A stretch of 56,508 nucleotides of DNA from Nocardioides agariphilus (GTDB lineage Bacteria > Actinomycetota > Actinomycetes > Propionibacteriales > Nocardioidaceae), in contig NZ_JADKPO010000028.1 of NCBI RefSeq assembly GCF_015352445.1, positions 1-56,508 of the forward strand, written 5' to 3'. The notes under the pieces were generated by a model, which was not told where the DNA came from, searched no databases, and was given only the letters and a program-made list of their open reading frames with translations. The position numbers were made by a program, and so were the translations under genes. Shown piece after piece: positions 32,844-40,821 of the stretch. Every line of letters begins with the position of its first letter. The first letter of the stretch is position 1.

Positions 32844-32869
32844 GAGGAGGTCGCGCTAGCGACCTCCTC
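32844..32869. terminator. Hairpin downstream of kgd, derived from the palindromic family
   Basis: Perfect 11-bp arms GAGGAGGTCGC and GCGACCTCCTC around GCTA, preceded by GGCC and followed by GAGACC, i.e. a variant of the palindromic element. It lies 16 bases after the kgd stop and 26 before the next start, so it can act as terminator or attenuator. Confidence 0.7.
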
Positions 32870-32894
32870 GAGACCGAGTGAGGCGAGAGGGACG

Positions 32895-33074
32895 ATGTAC
32901 TTCACCGACCGCGGCATCGAGGAGCTCGACAAGCGCCGAGGTGACGAGGAGGTCACCTTGGCCTGGGTCGCCGAGCGTCTCCAGGAGTTCACCGACAGCC
33001 ACCCGGAGTTCGAGACGGCCGTCGAGCGCTTCGCCACCTGGCTGGCCAGGCTCGACGACCCGGACGACGAGTAG
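32895..33074 (+). CDS. DUF6104 family small protein
   Basis: A 59-residue acidic protein, MYFTDRGIEELDKRRGDEEV, then TLAWVAERLQEFTDSHPEFE and TAVERFATWLARLDDPDDE. It is typical of the small actinobacterial family DUF6104, of unknown function and commonly found beside the 2-oxoglutarate dehydrogenase gene. GAGAGGGACG precedes the ATG. Confidence 0.88.
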   Translation: MYFTDRGIEELDKRRGDEEVTLAWVAERLQEFTDSHPEFETAVERFATWLARLDDPDDE

Positions 33075-33104
33075 GCGCTGCGGTCTCGGCGGCTGCGGGG
33101 ACTG

Positions 33105-33785
33105 TCAGCGTGGCGCCGGCCGGAACCTGACGTCGGGGATCGTCGCGTCCCGGGGTAGGTCGAGCACGTGCACGATGGTCGCCGCCGCCGACTCCGGGCT
33201 GGCCCAGTCGGCGGGGTCGTAGGCCCTGCCCTCCTGCTCGTGGACCTTGGCCTGCATGGGGGTCGACGTACGCCCCGGATAGATCGTGGTCACCCGCACA
33301 CCGTGAGCCGCCTCCTCCTCCCGCAGCGAGTCGGCGATCGCCTTGAGCCCGAACTTCGAGGCGGCGTAGGCGCCCCACCGCGGGCTCGCGACCAGGCCGG
33401 CACTGGAGTTGACGAACACGACTGTGCCGCGGGCGGCGCGCAGGGCGGGGAGCAGGGCGCGGGTCAGCTCGGTGGGCGCGACCAGGTTGATCCGCAGCTG
33501 GTGGGTCAGGTGCCCGAGCTCCAGCTCGGCCACCGGCTCGAGCTCGATCACACCGGCCGAGTGCACGACGGCGTCGAGGAGGTCGATCCCCTCGACGCGC
33601 TCGGCCAGCCGGTCGAACTCGACCAGGTCGGCTACGCGAACCTCGGCTCCGGCGTACCGCTGCCGCAGGTGGTCGGCCCGCTCCTCGTTGCGCGCCAGCA
33701 GGACGAGCTCGTCGCCGCGCGCGTGCAAGGCGTCAGCGACCGCCTGACCGATGCCGGACCCGGCGCCCGTCACCAGAGCCCTCAT
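33105..33785 (-). CDS. Short-chain dehydrogenase/reductase
   Basis: A 226-residue classical SDR: ALVTGAGSGIGQAVADALHA (cofactor loop), VVHSAGVIELEPVAEL, catalytic NSSAGLVASPRWGAYAASKF with the YxxxK pair, and YPGRTSTPMQAKV. An Arg at position 20 or so of the loop suggests NADPH. ATG at 33785 overlaps the stop of the MDR gene (ATGA), so both are co-translated. Substrate unknown. Confidence 0.88.
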   Translation of the reverse strand: MRALVTGAGSGIGQAVADALHARGDELVLLARNEERADHLRQRYAGAEVRVADLVEFDRLAERVEGIDLLDAVVHSAGVIELEPVAELELGHLTHQLRINLVAPTELTRALLPALRAARGTVVFVNSSAGLVASPRWGAYAASKFGLKAIADSLREEEAAHGVRVTTIYPGRTSTPMQAKVHEQEGRAYDPADWASPESAAATIVHVLDLPRDATIPDVRFRPAPR

Positions 33786-34753
33786 CGGGTGAAGACGACC
33801 TTGCCGAACAGGTCGCCGCTCGCCATCGCCTCGAAGCCCTCGCGTGCCTGGTCCATCGGCAGCACGCGGTCGATGACTGGCCGCACGCCGGTCGCGTCGA
33901 GCATCGAGGTGAGCGACGCCAGCTCTCCGCGGGTCCCCATCGTCGAGCCGATGACCTTCAGCTGCAGGAAGAAGATGCGCGTCAGTCCCATGTCGGCCGG
34001 CATGTTGCCGGAGGTCGCCCCGGTCGTGACCAGGGTGCCGCCCACGCGAAGCGAGCGGATCGAGTGCAGCCAGGTGGCCTGGCCCACGGTCTCCATCACG
34101 GCGTCGACCGTGGTGGGCAGGCGTTGACCGGTCTCGTAGGCCTCGTGGGCGCCGAGCTCGAGCGCGCGCTGCCGCTTGCCCTCCTCGCGGCTGGTGACCA
34201 GCACCTTGAGGCCACCGGCCCTGGCCAGGCTGATCAGTGCCGTGGAGACACCGCCGCCCGCACCCTGCACGAGCACGACGTCGCCGGGCTTGCAGCCGCC
34301 CTGAACGAACAGCATCCGGTACGCCGTGAGCCAGGCGGTCGGCAAGCAAGCAGCCTCCTCGAAGCTGAGGCTCGCGGGCTTCGGCACGACGTTGCGACGC
34401 GGCACCGTCACGCGTTCGGCGAAGGTGCCCTGGTAGCGCTCGCTGAGCAACGACCGCTTCGGGTCGAGCGTCTCGTCGGCGCCGGAGAAGCCAGGGTCGC
34501 TGATGACCGAGTGGACCACGACCTCGTTGCCGTCCTCGTCGATGCCGGCGGCATCGCACCCGACGATCATCGGCAGCTGCTCCTGCTTGATCCCGACGCC
34601 CCGCAGCGTCCACAGGTCGTGGTGGTTGAGGCTCGCCGCCTTGACCTCGACGGTCGTCCACCCGTCGGGCACGTCGGGTTCGGGTCGCTCGCCGACCACC
34701 ATTCCACTCAGCGGATCATCGGGTGAGAACGACTCGGCGTACACGGCGAACAC
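33782..34753 (-). CDS. Zinc-type / quinone-oxidoreductase-like MDR dehydrogenase
   Basis: A 323-residue medium-chain dehydrogenase/reductase: VEVKAASLNHHDLWTLRGVG, MIVGCDAAGIDEDGNEVVVH, ACLPTAWLTAYRMLF, VLVQGAGGGVSTALISLARA (cofactor loop). Zn-binding residues are partly present (NHHDL; no four-Cys lobe), so it is probably of the zinc-independent quinone-oxidoreductase branch. GTG start at 34753. Coupled with the SDR, suggesting two steps on one carbonyl or alcohol substrate. Confidence 0.85.
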   Translation of the reverse strand: MFAVYAESFSPDDPLSGMVVGERPEPDVPDGWTTVEVKAASLNHHDLWTLRGVGIKQEQLPMIVGCDAAGIDEDGNEVVVHSVISDPGFSGADETLDPKRSLLSERYQGTFAERVTVPRRNVVPKPASLSFEEAACLPTAWLTAYRMLFVQGGCKPGDVVLVQGAGGGVSTALISLARAGGLKVLVTSREEGKRQRALELGAHEAYETGQRLPTTVDAVMETVGQATWLHSIRSLRVGGTLVTTGATSGNMPADMGLTRIFFLQLKVIGSTMGTRGELASLTSMLDATGVRPVIDRVLPMDQAREGFEAMASGDLFGKVVFTR

Positions 34754-34782
34754 ATCCGTGAGGCTAGCGACCCCACCGCCCG

Positions 34783-34836
34783 CGATTCGTCAGAGGTCTG
34801 CCCGCTGCGGTTACCCGTCGGACCGCTGACGAATCG
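34783..34836. terminator. Inverted repeat between malic enzyme and MDR genes
   Basis: Arms CGATTCGTCAG (34783-34793) and CTGACGAATCG (34826-34836) are exactly complementary, with a 32-base loop. Both flanking genes read leftward, so this sits just downstream of the malic enzyme gene: terminator or an operator for the MDR/SDR pair. Confidence 0.55.
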
Positions 34837-34851
34837 GCGGGTATCTGCCAC

Positions 34852-36021
34852 TCAGCGGGTAGCCACACCGTCAGCGCGCGCGGCCTCGGAGACGGCGGCG
34901 GAGACAGCAGGACCGACGCGCTGGTCGAACGGCGAGGGCACGATGAGGTCCTCGCTCAGGTCGTCGCCCACGAGTTCGGCCAGAGCGTTGGCCGCGGCGA
35001 GCTTCATGCCCTCGGTGATGGCCGTGGCCCCGACGTCGAAGGCACCGCGGAAGATGCCGGGGAAGGCCAGCACGTTGTTGATCTGGTTGGGGAAGTCGGA
35101 GCGCCCGGTCGCCACGACGCGGGCGTGGCGGTGGGCGACGTCGGGGTGCACCTCGGGGTTGGGGTTGGCCAGCCCGAAGATGATCGCCTCGTCGGCCATC
35201 GAGGCGACGATCTCCTCGGGCACCGTGCCGCCGGAGACGCCGATGTAGACGTCGGCGCCCGCCATCACGTCGGCCAGGGAGCCACGACGGTCGAACACGT
35301 CGGCCGTCTGCACCGCGAGCTGTCGCTTGACGGGGGTCAGGTCCAACCGCGAGGAGTGCACGACACCCTGGCGGTCGAGAACGGCGAGGTCGCGCACTCC
35401 GGCCTCGAGCAGGATGCGCGCGACCGCGACTCCCGCGGCGCCGGCGCCCTGGATCACCACGCGTGTGCCTTCGGGCGAGCGCTCGGTGAGCCGCAGGGCG
35501 CTCTGCAGCGCCGCCAGGACCACGACCGCCGTGCCGTGCTGGTCGTCGTGGAAGACGGGGATGTCGAGCAGCTCCTTGAGCCGGCGCTCGATCTCGAAGC
35601 AACGCGGCGCCGAGATGTCCTCGAGGTTGATGCCGCCGAAGCTGGGAGCGAGCCGGACGACGGTCTCGATGATCTCCTCGACGTCGGTGGTGGCCAAGCA
35701 GATCGGAACGGCGTCGACGCCCCCGAACTGCTTGAACAACACGGCCTTGCCCTCCATGACGGGCATGGCGGCGGCGGGTCCGATGTCACCGAGCCCCAGG
35801 ACCGCGGTGCCGTCGGTCACCACGGCGACCACGTTCGGTACCCAGGTGTAGTGGCGCGTCATGCTCGGATCGGCAGCGATCGCCTCGCACACCCGGGCCA
35901 CGCCGGGGGTGTAGGCGAGCGACAGGTCCTCGCGGCTGTCCAGGCTCACGGTGGAGCGGCTCTCCATCTTGCCGCCGACGTGGAGGTCGAAGACGGGGTC
36001 GCCCGCGAACGGGTGGGTCAC
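34852..36021 (-). CDS. NAD(P)-dependent malic enzyme
   Basis: A 389-residue malic enzyme of the short bacterial type, converting malate to pyruvate and CO2. Visible: SREDLSLAYTPGVARVCEAI (N-terminal, catalytic Tyr region), AVVTDGTAVLGLGDIGPAAA, INLEDISAPRCFEIERRLKE (metal-binding E-D), PVFHDDQHGTAVVVLAAL, and VVIQGAGAAGVAVARILLEA (nucleotide loop). GTG start at 36021. It follows sodX by 12 bases and so may share its transcript. Confidence 0.93.
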   Translation of the reverse strand: MTHPFAGDPVFDLHVGGKMESRSTVSLDSREDLSLAYTPGVARVCEAIAADPSMTRHYTWVPNVVAVVTDGTAVLGLGDIGPAAAMPVMEGKAVLFKQFGGVDAVPICLATTDVEEIIETVVRLAPSFGGINLEDISAPRCFEIERRLKELLDIPVFHDDQHGTAVVVLAALQSALRLTERSPEGTRVVIQGAGAAGVAVARILLEAGVRDLAVLDRQGVVHSSRLDLTPVKRQLAVQTADVFDRRGSLADVMAGADVYIGVSGGTVPEEIVASMADEAIIFGLANPNPEVHPDVAHRHARVVATGRSDFPNQINNVLAFPGIFRGAFDVGATAITEGMKLAAANALAELVGDDLSEDLIVPSPFDQRVGPAVSAAVSEAARADGVATR

Positions 36022-36033
36022 GGGCTCAGGCTC

Positions 36034-36414
36034 TCAGGTCGTCGGGCCGGATGGGCGGCTGGGACCCCTCAGTGGACGTGGCCAAGGCCACACCCGGGCG
36101 CGTACGACGGCCAGTACGTCGCCATCGGCCACCGGTCCGCGGTGGCGCGAGTCGACTCCTTGGCTGGGGTTGTCGCTGGCCAGCCACCACCCCGGCTGGT
36201 CCGAGGCGGTCAGCCGGCGGTCGGCTGCCCGCTTCACCGCGACCGTGCCGTCGGCGAAGCGTGCGACCACGAGGGAGCCCGGCCGCACGCGCCCGCCGTA
36301 CCTCACCACGAGCCGATCGCCGGGGCGCAGCGTCGGGCGCATGGAGTCGCCGCGCACGACCGCCAGACCGACGGGAATCCAGCCCACCCGACTGGGCGTA
36401 GCAGCCTCCGACAC
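36034..36414 (-). CDS. sodX: Nickel-type superoxide dismutase maturation protease (S26 family)
   Basis: A 126-residue signal-peptidase-like enzyme: VVRGDSMRPTLRPGDRLVVR has the catalytic Ser, and GTVAVKRAADRRL the Lys; WWLASDNPSQGVDSRHRGPV is the third conserved box. It lacks a membrane anchor. Divergent from sodN, whose product needs removal of a 14-residue leader to expose the nickel hook; this is the established role of SodX. GTG at 36414 is chosen because VSEAATPSR leads into the first conserved strand. Confidence 0.88.
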   Translation of the reverse strand: MSEAATPSRVGWIPVGLAVVRGDSMRPTLRPGDRLVVRYGGRVRPGSLVVARFADGTVAVKRAADRRLTASDQPGWWLASDNPSQGVDSRHRGPVADGDVLAVVRARVWPWPRPLRGPSRPSGPTT

Positions 36415-36469
36415 GCCGAGTAGTGTCCCAGGCAGAGGACAACTCCCCGCGATCTGAGAGGACTTGTGC

Positions 36470-36871
36470 ATGTTCGCACGACTGTTCGCCCCCACCGTCG
36501 AGGTCTCGGCCCACTGCGACCTGCCGTGCGGCGTCTACGACCCCGCGCAGGCTCGCATCGAGGCCGAGTCGATCAAGGCGGTCATCGGCAAGCTCGCCGA
36601 CAACGACGACCCCGACTTCCGCACCCGCGCCGTCATCATCAAGGAGCAGCGCTCCGAGCTGGTCAAGCACCACCTGTGGGTGCTGTGGACCGACTACTTC
36701 AAGCCGCCGCACTTCGAGAAGTACCCCCAGCTGCACACCCTGGTCAACGAGGCCACCAAGCTCGCCGGCGCCACCGGCACCAAGGGCACCATGGACGCGG
36801 CCGTCGCCGACCAGCTGCTCGCGAAGATCGACGAGATCGCCGAGATCTTCTGGGAGACCAAGAAGGGCTGA
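36470..36871 (+). CDS. sodN: Nickel superoxide dismutase
   Basis: A 133-residue precursor. The 14-residue leader MFARLFAPTVEVSA is followed by HCDLPCGVYDPAQARIEAES: the nickel hook with His1, Cys2 and Cys6 of the mature enzyme. The remainder, a four-helix bundle with SELVKHHLWVLWTDYFKPPH and the final IAEIFWETKKG, is typical. It removes superoxide in the cytoplasm or after export. ATG at 36470 with GAGAGGAC ahead is chosen over the TTG two codons earlier. A hairpin at 36902 follows. Confidence 0.95.
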   Translation: MFARLFAPTVEVSAHCDLPCGVYDPAQARIEAESIKAVIGKLADNDDPDFRTRAVIIKEQRSELVKHHLWVLWTDYFKPPHFEKYPQLHTLVNEATKLAGATGTKGTMDAAVADQLLAKIDEIAEIFWETKKG

Positions 36872-36901
36872 GCTTGCTCAGGCCTTCGATGTCCGACCGA
36901 G

Positions 36902-36931
36902 GGCTCTTCGGCGCGCCAGCGGCGAAGAGCC
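36902..36931 (+). terminator. Terminator hairpin after sodN
   Basis: GGCTCTTCG (36902-36910) and CGAAGAGCC (36923-36931) are exactly complementary around a 12-base loop, 30 bases after the sodN stop. No U-run follows, as is common in high-GC genomes. Confidence 0.65.
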
Positions 36932-37475
36932 ATCGGCAAACGGTGAGCAAACAGGCTCACTGAGGGCCACGAACCGTGACCACGAGAGCCTCTCGGACGG
37001 TCGCCGCAGCTCCAGCTGCCTAGACCTGCCGGTCACAACGAGGCAAGACGTGAGCAGTCAAATCCCACCAGCGGGCCCTGACCGGCACGGACTGCGCAGA
37101 ACCGCGCACACCGTTGTCGATGCGGTGCCACCTTCGTAGCGAATCGTTGACCCTCGGGCGCACAGTTGGGACCCCCGCCATGTCTGTTGCCAGCATCGAC
37201 CACAGCATCGACCTCACCGTCGACCACACGGTCCACGACGACCGTTCCGACGGCGTGGACATCACTGCCTGGCTCGACCACACCGCGAGCCTGCGCCGAG
37301 AGTTCACCGGCTACGTTCCGCGCCACCGGGCTGACGGACCGGCCCGATAGGGGTCGGCTAGACCGCGCCAGACCAGGAGCGGGGCAGGTGCCGCTCCTCT
37401 GCGCGCAGCGCTGGCCGCTGCTACTTTCGAGATTCTCGGGATGTCACGACGTACCTCTCGAAAGGCCCCCCTCTC
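36932..37475. other. Long stretch with only a weak small ORF
   Basis: These 544 bases between sodN and the secreted-protein gene contain no strong gene. The only candidate is the 56-codon frame at 37180. The segment is of somewhat lower GC and holds no palindromic element of the main family. Confidence 0.5.
37180..37350 (+). CDS. Weakly supported 56-residue hypothetical protein
   Basis: MSVASIDHSIDLTVDHTVHD, then DRSDGVDITAWLDHTASLRR and EFTGYVPRHRADGPAR. It is acidic and His/Asp-rich with actinobacterial codon use at third positions, but no ribosome site stands before the ATG. It could be spurious. Confidence 0.3.
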   Translation: MSVASIDHSIDLTVDHTVHDDRSDGVDITAWLDHTASLRREFTGYVPRHRADGPAR

Positions 37476-37865
37476 ATGCGTCGTTTTCCTCTCATTGCTG
37501 CCTCGGCCCTGATGGCCGCAGGCCTCGTCACCGGCGTCACCGACTCGGCGTCCGCCGCCAAGCCACCCAGCTTCTCCTCGCAGGCCATCTCGGTCGGGCC
37601 GAATGACACCCAGGACCGCTGCGTGATCACGCTCAACTGGGCGGTTTCCGACCCGTCGACCGTCGAGGGCTACCTCGTGCAGGCCAACAACAGCCCGCTC
37701 AAGGGCAAGGGCACGGTCCAGGGCAACGTCATCACCGACACCACCGCGTGGTGGGAGCTCGACGACGACAGCCCCTTCTACATCAAGGTCACGATCATCC
37801 TTGCCGGCGGCAAGGAGTCGAAGTCGTGGAGCGTCAGCAACGCCAGCTGGAGCTGCCTCTCCTGA
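37476..37865 (+). CDS. Secreted small protein, possibly a beta-sandwich
   Basis: A 129-residue protein: signal peptide MRRFPLIAASALMAAGLVTG with the likely cleavage after DSASA, then a 100-residue domain: CVITLNWAVSDPSTVEGYLV, NVITDTTAWWELDDDSPFYI and KVTIILAGGKESKSWSVSNA. Alternating strands and two Cys (about 49 and 127) resemble fibronectin-III-like folds. GAAAGGCCCCC precedes the ATG. Role unknown. Confidence 0.7.
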   Translation: MRRFPLIAASALMAAGLVTGVTDSASAAKPPSFSSQAISVGPNDTQDRCVITLNWAVSDPSTVEGYLVQANNSPLKGKGTVQGNVITDTTAWWELDDDSPFYIKVTIILAGGKESKSWSVSNASWSCLS

Positions 37866-37890
37866 CCTCCACCACGTGAGGCGTCGGGCG

Positions 37891-37915
37891 CCCATCGATA
37901 GATAGCATCGATGGG
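37891..37915. promoter_or_regulatory. Inverted repeat overlapping the LysR start codon
   Basis: CCCATCGAT (37891-37899) and ATCGATGGG (37907-37915) are complementary with a 7-base spacer, and the last base is the G of the GTG start. A LysR protein commonly represses its own gene at such a site. Confidence 0.6.
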
Positions 37916-38787
37916 TGCTCGACGTCACCCGCCTCCGCGTCCTCGAGGCGCTGGCCCGCCTCGGGTCGGTGACGGCAGCGGCGGTCGAGCTCCACTACTC
38001 GCAACCGACCGTGAGCCACCACCTGGCCCGCCTCGAGGCCGAGACCGGTGCCCAGCTGCTGCAACGCGTCGGCAGGGGCGTGCGGCTGACCGAGGCCGGA
38101 CGCATGCTCGCCGACCGGGCCGCCGAGATCATCGGTCGGCTCGACGTCGCGGGAGCCGAGCTGTCGGGGTACGTCGGACTGAGCTCTGGTCGCGTACGCC
38201 TGGCCGGCTTCTCCTCGGCCATCGGCTCGATCGTCCCTGCCGCCCTCGACCTGCTGGCCGGCAGGCACCCCGGCCTGGAGGTCAGCCTCCTCGACACCCA
38301 CCCACCCGAGGCTCTGGAGCTGCTGCGTGCGGGACGAGTCGACGTCGCCGTGGTCTTCCGCTACGACGAGACCGAGCCCGAGCCGCCCGGCGTACGTCTG
38401 CACCACCTGCTCGACGACCCGGTGCACGTGCTCGCCCGGCGTCGGGTCCGCAAGCTCTCGACGTTGCGCGACGAGCGCTGGGTGGCAGGCTGCGAGCGCT
38501 GTCGCAGCCACCTGCTCGCGCTGTGCGAGGCCGAGGGCTTCGAGCCGCGGATCGGGTTCACCTCCGACGACATGGTGGTGATGCAGTCCCTTGTCGCAGC
38601 CGGCCTGGCGGTCACCACCATCCCGGGCCTGGCCCTGCGTGCGCATCGGGCCCCGGGGATCGTCGCCTCGGAGCTGTCGGGGTCCAAGCGCCACGTGTAC
38701 GCCGCGACCTACGGCGAGCCGCCCGACCCGCCCGCCACCCAGGCGCTGCTCGACGCCCTGGCCGGAGCCGCCGGTCAGGCTGTCTGA
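37915..38787 (+). CDS. LysR-family transcriptional regulator
   Basis: A 290-residue LysR protein. The N-terminal winged helix reads LRVLEALARLGSVTAAAVEL then HYSQPTVSHHLARLEAETGA, and the effector domain follows from about residue 90 (RVRLAGFSSAIGSIVPAALD). A CERCRSHLLALC segment in the second half of the effector domain is unusual and could sense redox state. It converges with a LysE-type exporter 5 bases beyond its stop; such pairs often regulate amino acid export. Confidence 0.9.
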   Translation: MLDVTRLRVLEALARLGSVTAAAVELHYSQPTVSHHLARLEAETGAQLLQRVGRGVRLTEAGRMLADRAAEIIGRLDVAGAELSGYVGLSSGRVRLAGFSSAIGSIVPAALDLLAGRHPGLEVSLLDTHPPEALELLRAGRVDVAVVFRYDETEPEPPGVRLHHLLDDPVHVLARRRVRKLSTLRDERWVAGCERCRSHLLALCEAEGFEPRIGFTSDDMVVMQSLVAAGLAVTTIPGLALRAHRAPGIVASELSGSKRHVYAATYGEPPDPPATQALLDALAGAAGQAV

Positions 38788-38792
38788 CCGCT

Positions 38793-39419
38793 TCAGTGCG
38801 CGACAGCCGCAAGCCGGATCGCGAAGCCGACCAGCAGCAGCCCGGTCACCTGCTCGATGCGGGCTCGCACCGTCGGCCGGCTCAGCCACGCACTGACCCT
38901 GGAGACTGCCAGGACGTAGCTGCCGAACCACCCGACGTAGAGCAGGGCGAAGATCGCCGACAGCAGCAGTGCCTGTAATCGCGACGAGTCGCTGACGGTG
39001 CCGTCCAGGGGCAGGAACTGAGGGAGGAAGGTGACGAAGAACAGTGCGACCTTCGGGTTGAGGGCGTTGGACAAGAAGCCCTGGCGCAGGTAGGACACGG
39101 ACCGGCCGGCCGAGCCACCAGCAGCATCCGTCGCGCCTGGGGGAGCACCCCGTCCGGCGCGGATCGACTGGACGCCCAACCAGAGCAGGTAGGCCACGCC
39201 GACGGTCTTCAAGGCTGTGAACGCCTCCGACGACGTCATCAGCAGTGCAGAAAGACCGACGGCGGCGCCCATCGCGTGCACGACGACGCCCAACGCCCCG
39301 CCCGTCATCGTCAGCAGTCCGGCCACGCGGCCGCCGGCCAGCACGTTGCGTGTCATCAGGGCCTGGTCGGGACCGGGCATCATGATCAGCACCAGTGCCG
39401 TGATCGCGAACGTCGTCAT
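38793..39419 (-). CDS. LysE-family amino-acid or metabolite exporter
   Basis: A 208-residue membrane protein with six hydrophobic helices. FAITALVLIMMPGPDQALMT is the family motif in helix one, and LRQGFLSNALNPKVALFFVT the second conserved segment. LysE/RhtB proteins export basic amino acids, homoserine, threonine or similar compounds. Converges with the LysR gene, the likely regulator. ATG at 39419. Confidence 0.9.
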   Translation of the reverse strand: MTTFAITALVLIMMPGPDQALMTRNVLAGGRVAGLLTMTGGALGVVVHAMGAAVGLSALLMTSSEAFTALKTVGVAYLLWLGVQSIRAGRGAPPGATDAAGGSAGRSVSYLRQGFLSNALNPKVALFFVTFLPQFLPLDGTVSDSSRLQALLLSAIFALLYVGWFGSYVLAVSRVSAWLSRPTVRARIEQVTGLLLVGFAIRLAAVAH

Positions 39420-39612
39420 ACGACAACGGTGCGGCTAAGGATACTCATCGGTCCAATGCCAATATTCGGTGCGACGCATAGACGCGATCAATGGGTCGTC
39501 GCCGACGTCCAGCCAGTCATTTACCCGGACCACCTCATCGCACGCCGCACGGCCCGTTAGCGTGGCTCTCCACGCAACGTCATCCGCTGCGCACCCGCTG
39601 TGAGGACTCCCG
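39420..39612. other. Intergenic region, LysE / anti-sigma genes
   Basis: 193 bases between divergent genes, relatively AT-rich near 39455-39470 (CCAATGCCAATATTCGG). No alternative-sigma consensus of the SigF type was seen. Confidence 0.3.
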
Positions 39613-40017
39613 ATGCCAGACACCCAGGACCGGCCGCGCGCCGACGTCGAGCTTCGGCTCCCCGCCGACGGCGTCTACGTATCGGTGGTGCGCACCACGA
39701 CCGCGGGCCTGGCAGCCCGGCTCGACTTCCTCATCGACGACATCGAGGACCTGCGCATCGCGGTCGGGGAGGCCTGCGCGATGGTGCTTCCCGAAGCCGA
39801 GGAGGACTCCGAGCTCACCTGCAGCTACTACCTCTCCCCCGGCCGGCTCACCGTGGAGGTCGCGGTATCTGCCGCCAGCCCGCACGAGCCGGCGTACGAC
39901 TCCTTCGCCTGGCAGGTGCTCAGCACCATGGCGACGCGCGCCGAGTCCGACTCCGGCGCCGGAAGGTTCGCCATCCGGTTGACCATGGAGTCCGGCGTGC
40001 CAGGAGCCGGCAGCTGA
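39613..40017 (+). CDS. RsbW-like anti-sigma / ATPase-fold regulatory protein
   Basis: A 134-residue GHKL-type domain. DIEDLRIAVGEACAMVLPEA is the N-box helix, followed by strands, FAWQVLSTMATRAESDSG and a C-terminal FAIRLTMESG strand. The G-boxes are weak. It stands 3 bases before a SigB/SigF-type sigma gene, the arrangement of anti-sigma factors that bind their sigma. No anti-anti-sigma gene is nearby. Confidence 0.8.
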   Translation: MPDTQDRPRADVELRLPADGVYVSVVRTTTAGLAARLDFLIDDIEDLRIAVGEACAMVLPEAEEDSELTCSYYLSPGRLTVEVAVSAASPHEPAYDSFAWQVLSTMATRAESDSGAGRFAIRLTMESGVPGAGS

Positions 40018-40020
40018 TCG

Positions 40021-40821
40021 ATGCCTGACTCCTCACCCGACCATGAGGCCACCAAGCGGCGCAGCAGCCAGCTGTTCGCCGTGCTCGCGAGCGAGCCGAC
40101 CGTCCGGCCCAGCGGACGACGCACGCGCGTGGCCGCACGCGATGAGCTGGTCCATCTGCACCTGCCCTTGGTCGAGCACTGCGCGCGCCGGTTCCGCAAC
40201 CGCGGCGAGCCGTTCGAGGACCTCGTCCAGGTCGGCACCATCGGGCTGCTCAAGTCCATCGACCGCTTCGACGCCGAGCGCGGCGTGGAGTTCTCGACGT
40301 ACGCGACCCCCACGATCATCGGCGAGATCAAGCGCTACTTCCGCGACAAGGGCTGGGCCATCCGGGTGCCTCGGCGACTGCAGGAGCTGCGGTTGCAGAT
40401 CATCGCGACGACAGCCGAGCTGACCCAGTCACTGGGCCGCTCCCCCACGCCGCGCGAGCTGGCCGACGGCCTGGGCTGCTCGGTCGAGGAGATCGTGGAG
40501 GGCATCGAGTCCGCCAATGCCTACTCCACCCTGTCCCTGGACGCCACCGATGACGGCGGCGAGAGCGGTGAGGGCGGCTCGATGCTCGAGGCGATCGGCA
40601 TCGTGGACGAGAATCTCGAGCACGTCGAGAACCGGGAGACGCTCAAGCCTCTCCTCGATGCCCTCGCACCTCGGGAGAGGGAGATCCTGTTGCTCAGGTT
40701 CTTCAAGAACAAGACGCAGACCCAGATCGCAGAGGAGATCGGAGTGTCACAGATGCACGTGTCCAGGTTGCTGAGCCGGACCTTGGAGCAGCTCCGCTCG
40801 TCGATGGAGCAGACCCGGTGA
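40021..40821 (+). CDS. SigB/SigF/SigG-family RNA polymerase sigma factor
   Basis: A 266-residue group 3 sigma factor: region 2 GEPFEDLVQVGTIGLLKSID and GVEFSTYATPTIIGEIKRYF, region 3 RSPTPRELADGLGCSVEEIV, region 4 LAPREREILLLRFFKNKTQT and QIAEEIGVSQMHVSRLLSRT. This is the stress-response sigma class with about 30 more N-terminal residues than usual. The stop overlaps the GTG of the SDR gene (GTGA), so the SDR is a co-translated third gene of the unit. Confidence 0.92.
   Translation: MPDSSPDHEATKRRSSQLFAVLASEPTVRPSGRRTRVAARDELVHLHLPLVEHCARRFRNRGEPFEDLVQVGTIGLLKSIDRFDAERGVEFSTYATPTIIGEIKRYFRDKGWAIRVPRRLQELRLQIIATTAELTQSLGRSPTPRELADGLGCSVEEIVEGIESANAYSTLSLDATDDGGESGEGGSMLEAIGIVDENLEHVENRETLKPLLDALAPREREILLLRFFKNKTQTQIAEEIGVSQMHVSRLLSRTLEQLRSSMEQTR

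Noticed and set aside
39435-39623. A 62-codon minus-strand frame upstream of lysE
   Set aside because: No ribosome site, overlaps the start region of the anti-sigma gene and has no recognisable feature.
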